Of a stretch of 64,000 nt of DNA, positions 48,801-63,396 are shown in pieces. Source of the stretch: Malurus cyaneus samueli (Eukaryota > Chordata > Aves > Passeriformes > Maluridae); the NCBI GenBank assembly GCA_009741485.1, contig CM019216.1, positions 21,933,521 to 21,997,520 of the forward strand. The letters run 5' to 3'. Made by a program: the position numbers and the translations under genes. The notes under the pieces were generated by a model. It had not been told where the DNA came from and did no database searches. It saw only the letters and a list, made by a program, of their open reading frames with translations. The stretch's first letter is position 1, and every line of letters starts with the position of its first letter.

Positions 48801-51800
48801 CTATATGCCAGCTAGTTTGCTCCTATGGCACTGCTGGGGCTGCTAATCGGCGCTAAAAGAAAAATAACAAGGTGTTTCTGGTGATCAGGTGGTTCCAAAA
48901 TGGACATGAAGAAAGCAGTCACTTAACCAGAGGTCCCCAGAGGTTAACTCAGCTAACATGTGTGGGTAGTGCCATCTGTCCTCCTCAGTCTGCCTCCTCT
49001 TTCTCAGTGTCTACAGTAGAAGTGGCAGCACTGTCTTGTTTATGACCCTGTACTCAGCCCAGACCTCTCCATCTGCGACAGACCCAGGCTCTGGAAGGGC
49101 ATGACCCACCGTAGCCTGTCCAGGCTTTTGCTGGTGGTTGCAGTGTTCCGGGGAGGGGACAGCATATGAGGGTCACCCTGGTGTGTCTCTGTCCTGCTGC
49201 TCTGCTCCGACCCCAGAGAGCCTGGCCCTGCTCTCTCCTTCCCTGCCTGCTTTTGGGTATTCCCCTCACAATCTGGGCACATCTACAGTTAAGACTAGAA
49301 GCTGTTCAAGGGGGATGTTTATTGTCACTTCCTACGGCAACCAACTTCTGCTGGAGTAGAGGGATTTCATAGAAGCTAATGCTAACCACAGGAGGTGAAC
49401 AAAGTATAAACTGCATTATTTTGCATTAGTAGTTGGATGCCTTGCTCCTTGCCTGTTCCTGCTATGGTGCCTTTTTGTTGACACTGTATGGATTACAACG
49501 TATAATCCTTCAAAACAATGTGTGTTCTTCCAAGGAATCATAAATCCATCATTGTCATTATCCATTGTAGCCTGTCAACAATTTTGTTCTAAATCTCAGA
49601 GCTAGTGGGACTGGGATTTGGAGCTGTCATGTTACTCAGTAGAAGGGAGCTGGTGAGAGTGCAATACTGTATTTCCATTAAGAGTATTAGGTGTTCTGAT
49701 TTGGAGAAGCAGTTAAGGGCAGTGCTTGCAATCCCTCTTGGTGTGCCATGCTGCCTATCCCTTTCTCTTTAATCACAACCAGTGTAAACTGTTTGAGATA
49801 ATCCTGTTATTGAGAGAAAACACTGTCTTACTGCTTAGAGCAAACAGTAAAACATGTTTTTTAAAAAAGAGATGAGGGAAAGGATTTTTGTAAATACTCT
49901 GGTTTGTCTGAAAACATGTACATGAATCTGAATGGTTGTCATTCCATGTTGGAATTTTTAAAGTATTAAATCCATTCAAACTGCTTTGTTGCTGGACCTC
50001 ATGGTGCCAGCTCTTACCTGATCATCAGGATAGTGAAGTCATCACTATAGTCATGTTTTTGAGGAGGCTGTTTCCCTACAGAGCACTCTCATCCTGATAG
50101 AGCTTCTTTCGTCTTTCAGCCGTAAGTGTGCATAGAAAATTTCTTCTGCGTTTTGAGAAAACCATTATACCTTTACATTTTTTCTGAGTCAAAACTGTTG
50201 TATACAAGTTTAATAGTCTGTTTTATTGCAGAAGCACTGTCTGTGCAGACCAGCCTGCAGCCTGCCTTCCAGGCTGCAGGATACTAAAACCTCAGTACAC
50301 AACGTTGAGCTCTCCCCTTTGAGCCCATCTTCCCAGGAGAGCCTGCAAATCCAGTGTGCTATGTCTGTTACTTGCTCAGCCCAAGAGCTATGGCAAGAGT
50401 AACATTTTTACCTGATAAGAGGTTCAGATATCCTTTCCCACTTTTTTACAATTGTTCCAGCTCTTGCCTGGGAAGACAGAACCTGCTTGTGCCCTGTGGT
50501 CTATGCAGTCTTCTTGGGACCTCCACTCACATGGGCTGGGAAAAAGGAAGGCTGGAAATGTATTTTACAGGCAATTGGAGAAAAAAACTACCAATATAAA
50601 ATTAAACATAGAAAATAACTGGTGTTTTATGGTTTTTCCCATTCTCACTGGTCATTTTCAGAGAGCCCTCTGGACATGTGCAGCTGAAGAGAGAATCACT
50701 CAAAGCAGTGGCTGCTGCTGATGCTTCTAGTACTGCTGCTGACCTCAGGAGAACTCTAAGGGGGCCCTTGGCTGTAAGCTACCAGCAGCATCCTGCCAAC
50801 TATTGGGAATAATCTTTGGTGACTGATATAGCAACCAATCCAGGTCAGGTTTTGTGTAGGAGGTATTTTAACACAACCTTACTTCTTGTTAGATGAAAAG
50901 TATTTTTGCTTTCCCTAGGAAGGGTGGGTGGTTTAGCTTTTATTTTCCTAGGAATGCAGGTTTTTCCCAGCTGTGAACAATACAAGATATAGATAGATAC
51001 TGAGATAGATAATGGTGGATATTCCTCTCTTCCTCCCTCACTCTTACCTTGTTTTGGCCGCTCATGGTGTAAACTCAGGGCAGGGACTCTTTTCCACTAT
51101 GTGCATGCGTAGTACACTTCAAATATTTAGATGGGAGAAGGGTATAGAAATGTTACATCCCCTGGAGTAATTTTAATAATGACCCAAGAAGCCCTAAGGG
51201 AAGACTGGGTAACTCCTGGTCTCTCTCCAGAGTAGCCTTGTGGACTTGTCATGAGGTTGTAAGTAAGCAAAAGTCTTAAAGATGACTGAATCCATTCCCT
51301 CACCCTTGGGCAGAGTGAAATTTTCCTCGGCATAACCAAACATACTGAACTATTCCTGCTGTGCAAGGTCAGCAACCAAAAAGAACATCCGCAGCCACAC
51401 AGATCACCACGTCCCCAGTGTGTAGGTTGAGACTGTGACTGCCAACCAAAACCATGTTAAAGTCCACAGGAGGTCGTGATGGGGTCCTGGGAAAGAAGAG
51501 TTCTTGCTTTGAGCAGAGGCTGCAGTCTCCAGGGGCCAGTATGGCCAGGCTTCAAAGAAAAAAGCCTGATTTACACTTTTGAAAATGAATTATTTTAAAA
51601 ACAATGATCTGGTCAGTCTCATTAATTTCTTCTTGAGCGCCTTGCCTTCCTCATAACTCCTTTTAAACAAAGCGTTTGCTTATGACTTGAGCATGAAAAC
51701 GGTATTTAAAATACTGGGGTTTACTTCCAAAACTAATTTTTTTCATGCTGCTGAGATGACACTTTTCCAAAGACTTGTCTTTTATGAATAAATGCATTGG

Positions 51801-54800
51801 AGCTTACAGTCCTTTCTTTTAGTTTCATGCATTTTTCATTAAGCCTTACACCTATTCTGATGACATCTAACATTTTTCCTGTGCCTGTGGTACATAATTT
51901 GGTCTATGGTCTGCTTTCCAACTTCCTACTTTCATAATTTGTTGCATTTTTAGCATTTTCAAGCTGCAGTCTGCTAAAACCTGTTTATTTGTCTGCTGTA
52001 ATTTTTGTTTCCAATTCTTTGACACAATTTTTAATTTCAGTACTTGAGCAGCAATACCTGAATAACAATGATTAGGGTTTCTTGCGTTTACTGGTCTGTT
52101 TGAAAAGGAGGATGGCATGATTACACTATTGTCAGAGTCTAAGTAATTACCTTTCACATCCATATCTATCCTACTTAGCTGCATGGTGTGATGATATGAT
52201 GTGGGTCATGTGGACTGCTTCCCTGAGTAGAAGGCTAATTCATCCACACCTCTAAACAGCCATTTTTATGAGAGTATTGGAATTATGAGATCCAGATGCG
52301 TTTTTTTGTCTGTCCTTATTTCTCTCACATAACTCCATTTTTAATGAGTCAAGTTCTGTTTTTTGAGTCCTGCTACAGTTTTGTCTCTTGCATTTGAGAT
52401 TTATCTTTTTAGTGATTTCTGTGGCAAAATGTTTCTGAACTTGATCTCATTTTCTGCTTTGGCTGTATCACTATTATCACTATACAGTCTATTAGCTGTA
52501 CTGTTATGATTTGATAACTTTAAATAGCAAATTGGTATGTAACTGAATTTAGAGGCATTCTGTATTTTTGTAATTGTGTTTTTCTCATTTAAAATGAAGC
52601 TCTTTAGTATGGTTGGACTGAAGACTGATTTTATTTTATTGTTGGAGTAGTTTTATTCACTGATTTTTTTCTAAAATTGGAAGTTGCCATTGTTTGTTCA
52701 CTGCTGCCCCTCGCCTCTGCGTGGGAATGGCTGCTGTGGGGTTTTCCTGGACCCTTTCATCTCCAGGATGGCTTCCTGTGTAAGGACAAAATAGCTGGAA
52801 CTCAGAAATGCCAAGTTACTGCTCTTTAATGGATTACCACATCACCCACATAATTAAGTTGTTTGTGCTCTTACTTTCTGTTGGAAATGAAAAATGAAGT
52901 GCATCAGTCTAAGCCTTTGCAGATTGAAGGTACCATGCTATGCTTTGGCTGGGGGCTCAGAGCTTTTAGCTTGTGCTCCTGCACAGGCACTTGGTCATCT
53001 GCAGGCATCTGATCCCTTACTTATATTTTAACAACAACTGAAGTAGTTCAGTGTGTGCTGAGGACACTTACTGCTGCTACCAGCTCTCCTCGGCACCAGC
53101 ATCTCTTCTAGGCATATATATGAGTGCCTCTGTTCTTATAATTATAGTATCACTACCAACATGCTACAATTAGACAAGTTAAAAAATTGCTGAGCTGAAA
53201 TGCACTGAACTCCAGATGTAATTACCACTGAGAAAAACCTCTTTGAAGCTTTAGCTCCAGAGAGGTGATATCCTGACATTCTCCTCATCTTTCACTTGAA
53301 CGGAGCTTTTTGTGTGGACTTAACACGTGTGGATGGTCTTTGAGAACAGCTCTTGTCTTTTTATTATATACCAGGAGAAGCACTAGAGGCCCATGGAGTG
53401 TATTTTTTTTTACGTAATTCCCTTATGCTACCTGTCAGCCTTACATGTCAGGGGGTTGTTATTTATTTCATATATTTTCTCTTTAATTACATGCATTTTC
53501 TGAGGTTTTATTTTTACAGAGCTGTATAGAGCATCCTCTGAAACTTGGAAAGAATAATCAGTTCACTCCTTTATTCTCTGTGAGGTGTCCATGCTCCTTG
53601 TTTCTTACCTCTTGCAGATAGTGGGTGTGAGCACTGCGCAGCATGGACAAGATGTTCTATCTTTGAACTGCTGCCAAAGTCAATGAACTGTCAGCTTTGA
53701 TGTATCTTGGTTTCTTCAACCTACTTTTACAAGGGAAAAAAAAACATCACTGAGACTATTTGCTTTTTCGCTATAACCGCTCCTCATATCATTTTGACAA
53801 GGTAGTTGCCTTGTTATACCCCTTGTATGGATCATTGATCGTGTCGCTTTTTATAATCATTGCATTTTTGTTCCAACTCTGCAGTGAGAGCCCTGACAGA
53901 AGAGAAAAGGTAGCTCAGAGCTCAGACTTCTGCCTTGTTCTCATGAATGCGGTAGCAGGAGATTCATCATCAGAGGCTCTCATCAGAAATCCCCATTCTT
54001 CACATAGTTTTGGAGCTCTTGGCAGACTTTCTGCTTCCACCCACACAGTAAGGACTAGTCTAATAATGACAACAGCATGAACCCTGTTAAGATCAGAATG
54101 GCAGAATAACTGAGTCCAATTCTTCCTTTTGATAGTAGAGAGTCGTCTACCTTTAAAGGAAGGCAGAAAAGTGTGTTTCAGCTCATAAAGCTGGCTGATT
54201 CCTGACACTGAAGCAGTGATGCATGTTGGCCCCAGGAGTGCCTGGAGCAAGGTGGGCTGGGGGTGGGGCATGTCTCTTCCTCAGCTGTGTTTGCACTGTG
54301 CCTGCTGCAGAGAGCTCCTGCCCCATCCAAGGAACTCCCGTGGGATGTGACCTGTGGGCAAGACTACTAACTACCCCTCCTGCTTCCAACACATAGCTTC
54401 GTTGTACTTGGACCCAGTGTTTTATTTCAAGGTGCTTGTCGTTCCCCTAGCCTTTTCTCAATCCTAGCCTGTGCCAGACTGACTTGAAAGCTGCAGTCAT
54501 CTGATTTCTTTTGGAACATTGCTCTGACAAGGAGGCTTAGCGTTCCCAGCACTGGGGCTTTAAAGGATAACTATCCTCAGGGGTGGCAGGTTGGGCCACA
54601 CAGGCGCTGAAGGGCTTTGAACTCTACTCTGTGTGTATTAGCACCACAGCCTAGTGCCTCTGTTTAACCCATTTATCAGTGTTGCTCACTGCACCATTGT
54701 ACTCCACAGTGTGTAGAATTGATTTGATATGAATCAGCAGAAGCTTACACATCCAAAATGAATGATGTGCAATGGGGGCTTCATAAAATACTCATTCCTT

Positions 54801-55149
54801 CTTCGTGATTACAGCACATCACACACCTAATTGCCCACATACAGAACTGTGCCAACAACCTGCCCAGGTAGGGTGCAGTAAACACATTCATCTATTGTCT
54901 AGATCCTGTTTTAGCTTAAACAGGGGTAAAGAAAACAGAGCTTGGCTATTTAAACTCAGGTTTTGCCTGATGGACTGTATGTGTGTAGTTTCCATTCCTG
55001 AATGGAAACCCCAGAATACATCAAGCTGACCACAGGTCAGTAAGATGGGCTGCTTCCCTTGAAAGTTAACAACTTTCATGGATGTGCTGGTAACTGGAAG
55101 ACTAAGAAGGAATAAATGACGATAGTCTTATGGCTGTGGACTGAGTTAA
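45813..55149. other. Intergenic region; no gene recognised
   Basis: About 9.3 kb of AT-leaning sequence. Open frames are short and resemble no family I know. A short degenerate GATA-type simple repeat (agatatagatagatactgag) lies near 50985-51010. No CR1 or LTR was recognised. Confidence 0.55.
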
Positions 55150-55290
55150 ATGCTGGAACAGGCTGCCCAGAGAGCTGATAGATGCTCCACCCCTGGAGAC
55201 ACTCAAGGTCAGGCTGGACAGGCTTCTGAGCGACCTGATTTAGCTTGCTGTTCAATTCAGGAGGGCTGGAGTTGAAGACTTTTAGAGGTC
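55150..55290 (+). mobile_element. CR1 LINE 3' fragment, plus orientation
   Basis: The sequence matches the CR1 3' region from tgctggaacaggctgcccag through ccctggagacactcaaggtc to the diverged end near ggagttgaagacttttagag. It is a short, old fragment of a subfamily different from the one at 45.0 kb. Confidence 0.85.
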
Positions 55291-58200
55291 AAATGCAAGT
55301 GCAAAGGAGAGAATGGGATTGATGGCTGGGAGCAAGGGAAGGAATGAAACACCCCTTCCATCCTGAGTGAGCATTTGTGCTGAATTAAGAGTCTGAGTGC
55401 TACATGCTTTCCACAATTTGCTCCTGCTGATGGTTTCCTTTTCTAGGAAGGTACCTTGGATTAGACCTCTCATTTCTACTTTTCAATTCAAGCAGACTTG
55501 AAAATTCTGACTTCTTTTTCTATTTTAATTGTCTGCAATATCTCAGAACTTGACACTTAATACATTTTCTGATTTTATTCTTTTGTGTTCTTCCCACACC
55601 AAAGATTTATTTCCCTACATTAGCTCCTTTTTTTTTGACTGAATGATCAAGGAAGAAGAAAACCATGCTGTCAGTCTCATACAACTAGCACAGAAAGAAA
55701 ACATCTCTACAACAGCAGTTCAATCAGTTTTTAGAATCTCTCAGTTCAATCGGTTTTTTCTGTTTGTCAGTGAAGCCTTAGAGCATATTAGTGCCATGAC
55801 TGGCCTCTGTAAATTGCAGCATGTCTACAGAAGGTGGGACATGATGGGACACGAGTCTCAGGAAGGTTTCTGAGGCTTGTTAGGGTGTCATACAGCTATG
55901 AAAAACCATCACTTGCATGAGAACTGTCCAGTCCTATGTACTTGGGAAATTCACAATGTAGTTGCTGAAATGTCACAGAACCATCTTTATGAGTACTGTA
56001 CTATAAAGGAAATATTTCAGTCAAAAGAGTGAGGTATTTTTTAAACTTATTTAGAAACATATATTTATAAGAGAGGGAAACTAACATGGTGTAGGTGTGA
56101 TGGATTTCTTTTTTTTAAAAAGAGCAGGGCAAAGAGGGAAAGATCTTTTCTACATTTTACAGAAGCAGGGCCCATCCTCTTCTTAAACTCAAATTGCCAT
56201 TGATTTTAACAGCAGAAGGAATAACCCTCACATTGATTTAGACAAAAACTAAATATCAGATTTTGTGTGGCAAACTGTTCTTGGATCATGACTAATTACA
56301 TCACTTTGGGTAAAAGCTATTTAAAAGCCCCATACTTATTATATTTCCTTTTAAATGCTGTTTTATCTGAAAAAGAAAAGCCTCTTGTGAAAGAAAGAAA
56401 ACCAAATCCTGTACTCAGTTCAGTTTTATCTACCAGACAACATTGTGCATTCTGTAAAATCTGTAAGCAGAGGAGTGAATTTGCAGATACCAGGAATGAA
56501 GGCTGGGAGCAGGGTCACCGTGGCTTTGTGGGTCAGTGGAATGGAGACGCGGGAGCAGCGCTCCCATCGCAGCACCCAAGGGCAGCCGCGGTGACTCAGG
56601 CGCCGGCATTGGCCCGGCCCTTGCCGGGAAGCTAGTGTTTTGTTTTCCATAGTCAGTCCTCCTCTCGTTCTGCTGTGGGCCACTCCCTGAGGTGCTTCAA
56701 GGCATGGGTTTTTTGCTGGCAAGGCCAAGAGGCTTTGGCTAAAGGTGTGGGCAGGTTGATCTTGGCTTGGTTCTCCCTCCCTCCTCTTCTGGGAGTGCCT
56801 GGGGAGGTGCCTGAGGGGCAACTTGAGGGGCTGATAATAGCCCGGCAGATCTGTAGGGATTAATTATTTGTGCCATGCCCTCTTCACAATGTTTTAGCTT
56901 TAGTTGAGGTGCAAATGTGCCCTGCCCTGCCCTGGGGCAAGTGTCTTAGGCCACAGCAAGCATCTCTCTGGGGTGCATGAGATAGCACAAGACTCCCTGA
57001 ATGGACAGTAATGGTGAAGTTTTGAGCATGGTTTTGAAAAGGAAAATAAGGGCTGTAGAAGATGTGTCTTATGAGACTTCCGCAAATCTTCTGGACCTTA
57101 AAGGAGCAAATCAGTTGGCAGAGTCCGCTGTCCGAGCATAGTATTTGTATAGTAGGTATCATTAGCAGAAGCTTTGGTTGGTGACAGTGCTACAAGTCTG
57201 TTTTTATGTTTAGATGGTTCCAATTTTTTGTTAAAATTTGAATGTTATTATTTAAATGCTAGCAACAAGTGCTGGATGTGGCTGTCGTGATGCCATACGA
57301 ACAGAATCTCAGCCTACACCACTATGGAGACTTGTGCTTACCTGTCAGGAACGGTAGTGGACTGGGGCTGAATGGACATGAGCTGAACAGGAGTTTGGGA
57401 CCCAAATTGCCTCCAGCCTCATCTAGTACCTTCTCTGTTGGTCTTGCCCTTTTGCAGGCCAGTTTTGTGTTAGTAACATGAACCTCTGCTTGTTACTTTC
57501 TTCCCTCACTGACTGTCTACTGGCTGATGTCTCTTCCAGTCTGTCAGTTTGTGCTCTTCTAACCATGACTATCAAGTGCACCCTTACAGCCCAGCACGGG
57601 GATGTTTGGGCCTTGTTCACTGGAGGAACATAGAAGTCTCTTTCTTTGCACTGTATTTGCATGGTAACACTGTCATTTTAAATTAAGAATAGACTGATCC
57701 CTGTGGCCAGGACCAAAATTTCTCCATCATACCATGTTTAATTCCTCAGATAAACCCAGATCAGAAAAGCATTCCCCCATTGCATGTGCAATTTTTTTCA
57801 ATACCAGTGTTGCTGGCCTCTGTCTTCAGGTACTTTCAGAACATCCTCTTTTTCTTCTAAAAATATGTGCTTCCTTCCTGTACCTCCCTCCCTTTTGCAT
57901 TATATAACATCACCAAAATCACAAATACTTATGGTGTTGGTTGCTCAGTTTAGTTAGCTGAGAAAAAGAATCAAAAAAGAAGGTCAGAACATAAAACTGA
58001 AAGGTGGTGGAACACTGGTAAGAAAAGAAAAGGAACTTATCCTAAGGGCAGACCTGAGGAGAAGAAAGAAATCAGGTGAGATTTGAAGAGCTGGTAACAA
58101 GGAAATGCTGCCTGGAAAAAAGATGTCATTTTGAACAGCCTAAATAAACTGTAGAACTATAACAAATACATTTACTCATATAAATTCTATTGTAACATTC

Positions 58201-61200
58201 TCTTTTTTGAAATATCAGGGGCAAAACCCAGAACCATATCTTATTTTAAAACTGTTAGCTTCACTTCCTTGGAAATATTTGCTAGCACCAGCAGTGCAGC
58301 CAGCTGAAGGTAAACCTTCTCCCTGGCTTTGCCAAGCACTTGAACCCTCCTTAGGCCAAGGAAAGGCAGAAAACCAGAAGGGAAAGATGCCAGGGGTTGT
58401 TACCACTTCTGCTCAGCTCTCCAGCTGGTCATTGTGCAAAGGGCAAATGGTAGGAGAGCTGCTCAGCATGGCTGGAAACACAGCGCCCTGTGCTCCAAGC
58501 CCAGCAGCAGCTCACCAGATAGCTCTCATCGTTACTGATCCCTGGTGCCTTTTTTGTACAATGCTGATCATCATCATCTTGGCTGTTTTCCAGCTCACAT
58601 GATTACATTCTGCCTGTTGAAATTACCTTCAACAGCTTGAACTGGATTTGGTATTTTTCTGCATGCCCTAGGAGTGGTAGGGAGATGTGTCCACACCGTG
58701 TCACAACTGCAGCTCCTGACTGAAGGCATGTAGGTGATGCCCTCCTCCCTCTATCTCTGCCACTTTTGCATGTCTTAGAGCAAGATGGTTAATAATTTTG
58801 CTGGGTTTCAGATCACACAACTGGAAATTACTTTCAAGGTCCAAAACATGGCTTTAGCCTTATTAAGAGCTATGTGCTTCCAGACAGAAGAGACCCTGCA
58901 TATAAGTGCCACCTAGTATTTAAGGAAGCGTATGTCCAGGCAATTGAACAGAAGTGCTTTGACAGCTTCCCAGGTGACAGCTGGCTTCCATTACCTGTTT
59001 GCTGTCAGCCCATGGGATGATCATGTAAAACCTGTTGGCTGCCGGGGTGGAAATAACAAGTCTTCTTTCACAACTGCCCCAGGCTGAGAAAGGCAGAGCA
59101 GGACTTGTCAATGTTACAAGCAAGGCTGGGTAGCTGCCCGTGGCAGCAAGACAGGGGAGCCGTGGGCTGCCTGCCTTGGCTGCACTCGTTCCCAAAATCC
59201 TGGCACCTGGCAGCTGTAGTCACACTGAGCTCTTTCACCTCTCCCCAGAACAATAAGCAGAGTCTCTAGACGTTGGAATTTTGCTTATTCTGCTGAGAAA
59301 CTTGGTGCCATTCTGATATGCCCAAGTGCCAAACCACTTCAAGAAAACGAATCAAATTATTCTCCCAGCTCTGTTTGGGCAGTTGCACAACTTCCAGGAG
59401 CTTAAGTGAGGGGAGGATCTGGCCCCTAATCTCCCAGCAGAGTCACAGTTGCTGCTGAGTACCTCCTCCCAAATCCTCTGAGCTTTCGGGCAGTTTTCCT
59501 GTTGCAGATTGCCTTGAAAGTATTAAAAAAATAGTAATCTGTTGAGGCAAGCTTGGCTGAATGTTTCATTGTTCCTTTGTTTCTAAACACGTGGAAATTG
59601 ATTTACTTCTGCTGCTATACAGTTAGAGAGGAACAACTGCTTTAAAAAACAATGCTTGGGAAACACAAGGGAAAATAATTCGAGTTTGAACATGAATGGC
59701 CATAAGCCCAAAGAGAGCCATGTCTGACAATGTAGAAAAACTAAATAGATTTATTCTTTCTGTATTTAAAGCAAACTGTGTTTTTTTAAGATAAGACCAT
59801 AAGATCCATAAGATTCCATAAGATCAGACCCTTTGTTTCCAATGCATTTTCAAAACCAGTGGCATTGGTAGCTGGGGGAAAAGGTTTTCATGCTTTACTG
59901 GGGGAAAATGGCAGCGGCACTTCCCATCTTTATCAGCAAACTATTCCACAGCCATGACAAACAGCTAGGCATGGCCGGGACATGCTGGCACTTCTGAAAG
60001 CTATGATTTCCCCTTTCCCCTCCCAGCTGTAGAGTTCAGTGCTTGCTCTGAGGTCACCAAGTAAGCCTGTTAGACAAGCTCAAGGTATTATTAACACTGA
60101 AATATTCCTGAGCTGCTCTTGTGATTTTTTGACAATACTACCAAAGATACGCTAGTACAATATTTATTTCCAGGCAGCAACTGAAGAAGCCAAACATGTA
60201 ATGATAAGTACAAATGTATTTTTGTCATCCACAGAGGGCTTTACCGCAAGCACAAGAATGAGCTCTAACATCTGCACATTTCCATGCTTAATTTCTTACT
60301 CTTTCTTCCTGGGCTCACAAGAAATCTAGGTTGTAGCAAGAGGTGATTTTGGTTTTGCTATGAAAACAGAACAAAAGAATAGTTTTCACCTAAAATCTTA
60401 AATTGTGTGCAAATCTTAACTACCAGAAGATGAGAGTAATTTAAGAGAAACTACTTAAAACACTTTGTGACATAATTACACTTTCGTGTCCTCTGGCAGT
60501 GGGAAGGTACTTTAAAATGTAGATACACTGCAGGCTATTTTACTTTGCTAGAAAGATGTGTGTAACTACACGTGTTAGTAGAGCAATAACCACAGTCTTC
60601 TTGCAGTAGTTTGAAATTTTTTGCGATTCCTTACACCTCCTGCAAAAGAGACTATTAAGGACAAAGCCTAAATACAGCAAAGTCACCTACCATATCTTGT
60701 AGATTTTGTAACGGATGAAGCCTTGATAAAAATCAAGCTTTTTGTGATGTTTGTATTGCTTTCCCTGATCTTGCAATTGTGCAATTTAAATGCAACACTC
60801 AAAAGGGGTAAATTCTCTACAGAAACAGCTTTCTCTCTCTCCCCATTGGACACAAATACCTACTGTAGTGCACAGGATTGGACAGCAGGCATGCTGTACT
60901 CTTGGTCTGTCTTTCTCTTTTAAAAGTGTTAAACAAAATTTTCCACCAAAATATGTTCAGTGTATTTGCAAAGAACTCTAAGGATATTGCCTTCATACAT
61001 TTAAACAAACCCTGAGTGCAGGTGTAGGTTATACAACATCACCAACGAATGGATAAGTGGACAAGAACAACAAAAGATAATCTGTTTACCCATTCTGATT
61101 GCAAAACCCTCCTGCTGTCACTTACTGTCTGCATAACGCCAAGGTAACCTCAGTGCTGTAACTCTGTATCTGCAGCCCCACATCTGGCAGCCTACCTTGT

Positions 61201-62229
61201 GTTGATTTAAAATGTTCTGGACATCTTCTGTCAGGCAGTGGTTTGCATGGCTCTGCCTAGTCTTCATGAGTGACACATCTCTGCTCTGAGGTGTGATATC
61301 TTTTAAACAAATGCCATATGAGGTGGAAGTTGAGGAGTGAAACATGAGGTCAGTAGCATTGGAAACATGTCTTGCACCAGAAATCCCTGTGAAGGAAAAG
61401 GGGATGTGAAGTCAGAAGAGTTTCTCCAAGTACTGCTCACAGTATATGAGAAGGGCACCAAGCTAGAAGCTGAAAGCAAGCATCAGCAGAGGGGAGAGTA
61501 TGAGGACATCATTCATCACATACTGGGGATATGAGATGTGCATGCTCTGTTCTGAGTCAGCTAAAACCAGATCGTTGATGTGGCTACCCATCTGTTATCT
61601 GACACAATAAAGACCCCATGAAACATTCATGGATACAATCAGGCTTCATGGTATAAATCCGAGGAAGCATAGTTCCTATTAAAACTCCTTTGGTCCTAGG
61701 TTTCTCCATGGATCCTGGGTATGCCCTGAAACATAAGAGCAGGGCAGGGAGTAGTAGGGAATCAGGGATCAGGAAGGATATCCTGAAGGTATCTGCCTTC
61801 TAAACATCAGGACATGCTCCTTCTCCAAAGTTCCTGAAGCAGTAAAAACTTGGAGAAGATCCCTTTCTGCTTTTAGTCTTAGACCCTTTTAGTCTGAGAT
61901 ACTCAGAGCAGATCTATGATGCTCCGTCACACGCAGCAGTTCTGGCTGCTTAATCTCAAAAAGAAGCATCGCCCTCTGCACCAACCATGATACATTTTTC
62001 TGATCTTTTCCTCTCTGTTTGTGTGTGTCTCTGCCGTAATTCAATCATTGTCCATTGGACTACATTAGAAACCTGCCTGAAGCTAAGTGATCATTCATTT
62101 TGCACTAGTGGATAGACCAGCCTGGGTTATGCACTTGTGGGTATCTTGCACAGATCATTGGATTGGAAAGAAGTAATAGCTGAGGCCTTCTTCAGGTAAG
62201 TGAAAGAAGCCTTGCTTGATCAAAATGAT
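55291..62229. other. Intergenic region; no gene recognised
   Basis: About 6.9 kb without a supported gene. It contains a 100-bp CpG-rich patch at 56540-56640 and a small ccataagat tandem at about 59797-59825. In mammals the next gene upstream of ELOVL5 is GCLC, but no GCLC exon was recognised. Confidence 0.55.
56540..56640. promoter_or_regulatory. Orphan CpG-rich patch with AP-1 site (candidate regulatory element)
   Basis: A short run of CpG-containing sequence (gagacgcgggagcagcgctc, gcagccgcggtgactcaggc) sits in otherwise AT-leaning DNA. It contains a perfect AP-1 site TGACTCA at 56592-56598 and an inverted CCAAT (ATTGG) at 56608-56612. No transcript or gene start is evident, so an enhancer or minor promoter is only a guess. 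Confidence 0.3.
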
Positions 62230-63396
62230 TTGGAATAGTCAACATGGATTTATGAAAGAGAATTGTGCTTATCCAAACTCAGAGCCTTCTACTACGAGAA
62301 GAGTGGCTTGGTGCATGAGTGGATGTTCTTTTTCTTTGCCTTAGCCAGGGTTTCAAAACTGTCACTTCTAACATCCTCATAGACAAGCAGAGAAGCATGG
62401 GCATGATAATTGGACAATGAGGTGAACTCACAGCTGTGGGAATTGCCAGGCTCAGAGGGTTGTGGTCAGTGGCACAAAGTCCATCTGGAGCTCTGTTACT
62501 AGGGGTTTGCACAAAAGTTGACTGTTACTACTTAACATCTGTATTAATAACTTGGGCAATGGATGATGGGGCAAACTCAGCAAGTTTGTTGATGGTTCAA
62601 AACTCTGAGGAGTGGCTGATACAATTCAGAGGGACTTGGATGGGCTGGAGAAAAGGGCAGAGAGAAATCCCATTAAGCTTAATAAAGAAAAATACAAAAT
62701 CCTACACCTGGGGAGGAATAACTTCATGCTCCAGTACAGAGTAGGGGTCAACCAGCTGGAAAACAACATGGCAGAAAAATGCCCTGAGTGTCCTGGTGGA
62801 CAAGCTGACCGTGACCCAGCAATTCTCTCTCATGGCAAAAAAGGCTAGTAGTATACTGTGCTGCATTGGGCAAATAATTCATACACTTCCCCTCTACTCA
62901 GCCCTGGTGAGACCACACCTGGCATGCTGAATTCAGTGCTGGGCTCTCCTGGACAAGAAGGGTATGACCTTAATGGACTAGGTCCTGAGAAATGTCTGAG
63001 AGTTGATTAAGGGACAACAGTAACTGTCACATGAGGAAGGGCAGGGAGAGCTGGGACTTGTTTGGATTGCAGAAGAGAAAGCTCAGGGGGAGCCTTTTAA
63101 TTGGATATAAATACATGATGGGACAATATGAAGAAGGCAGAGCCTCTACTGAGAGATGCCTACTGACAGGATAAGAGGCAATGGGAACATACTCAAGCAC
63201 AGGAAATTCTATCTGAAATAACAAACACTTTTTTTATTGTGAGGATGGCCAAACACTGCCACAGGTTGCTCAGAGGGGCTCTGGAGTCTCCATCTCTGGA
63301 GGTATTCTAGCTGACCCTGCCTTAAGAAGGGTGGCAGAGGATAGACTAAATGGTCTCCAGAGGTCCCTTCGAACCTCAACTGTTATGTGCTTCTGT
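62230..63396 (+). mobile_element. CR1 LINE, 5'-truncated, plus orientation (about 1.2 kb)
   Basis: The match starts near gtcaacatggatttatgaaa and continues through the reverse-transcriptase C-terminal part in shifted frames (for example LITWAMDDGANSASLLMV) to the 3' end gaggtcccttcgaacctcaa. Many indels break the frame; part of the region just before 63040 is poorly matched. This is the longest CR1 in the window. Confidence 0.92.

Noticed and set aside
56267..56635. 122-codon plus-strand open frame
   Set aside because: Its 3' half is open only because it crosses the CpG-rich patch, and no domain is visible.
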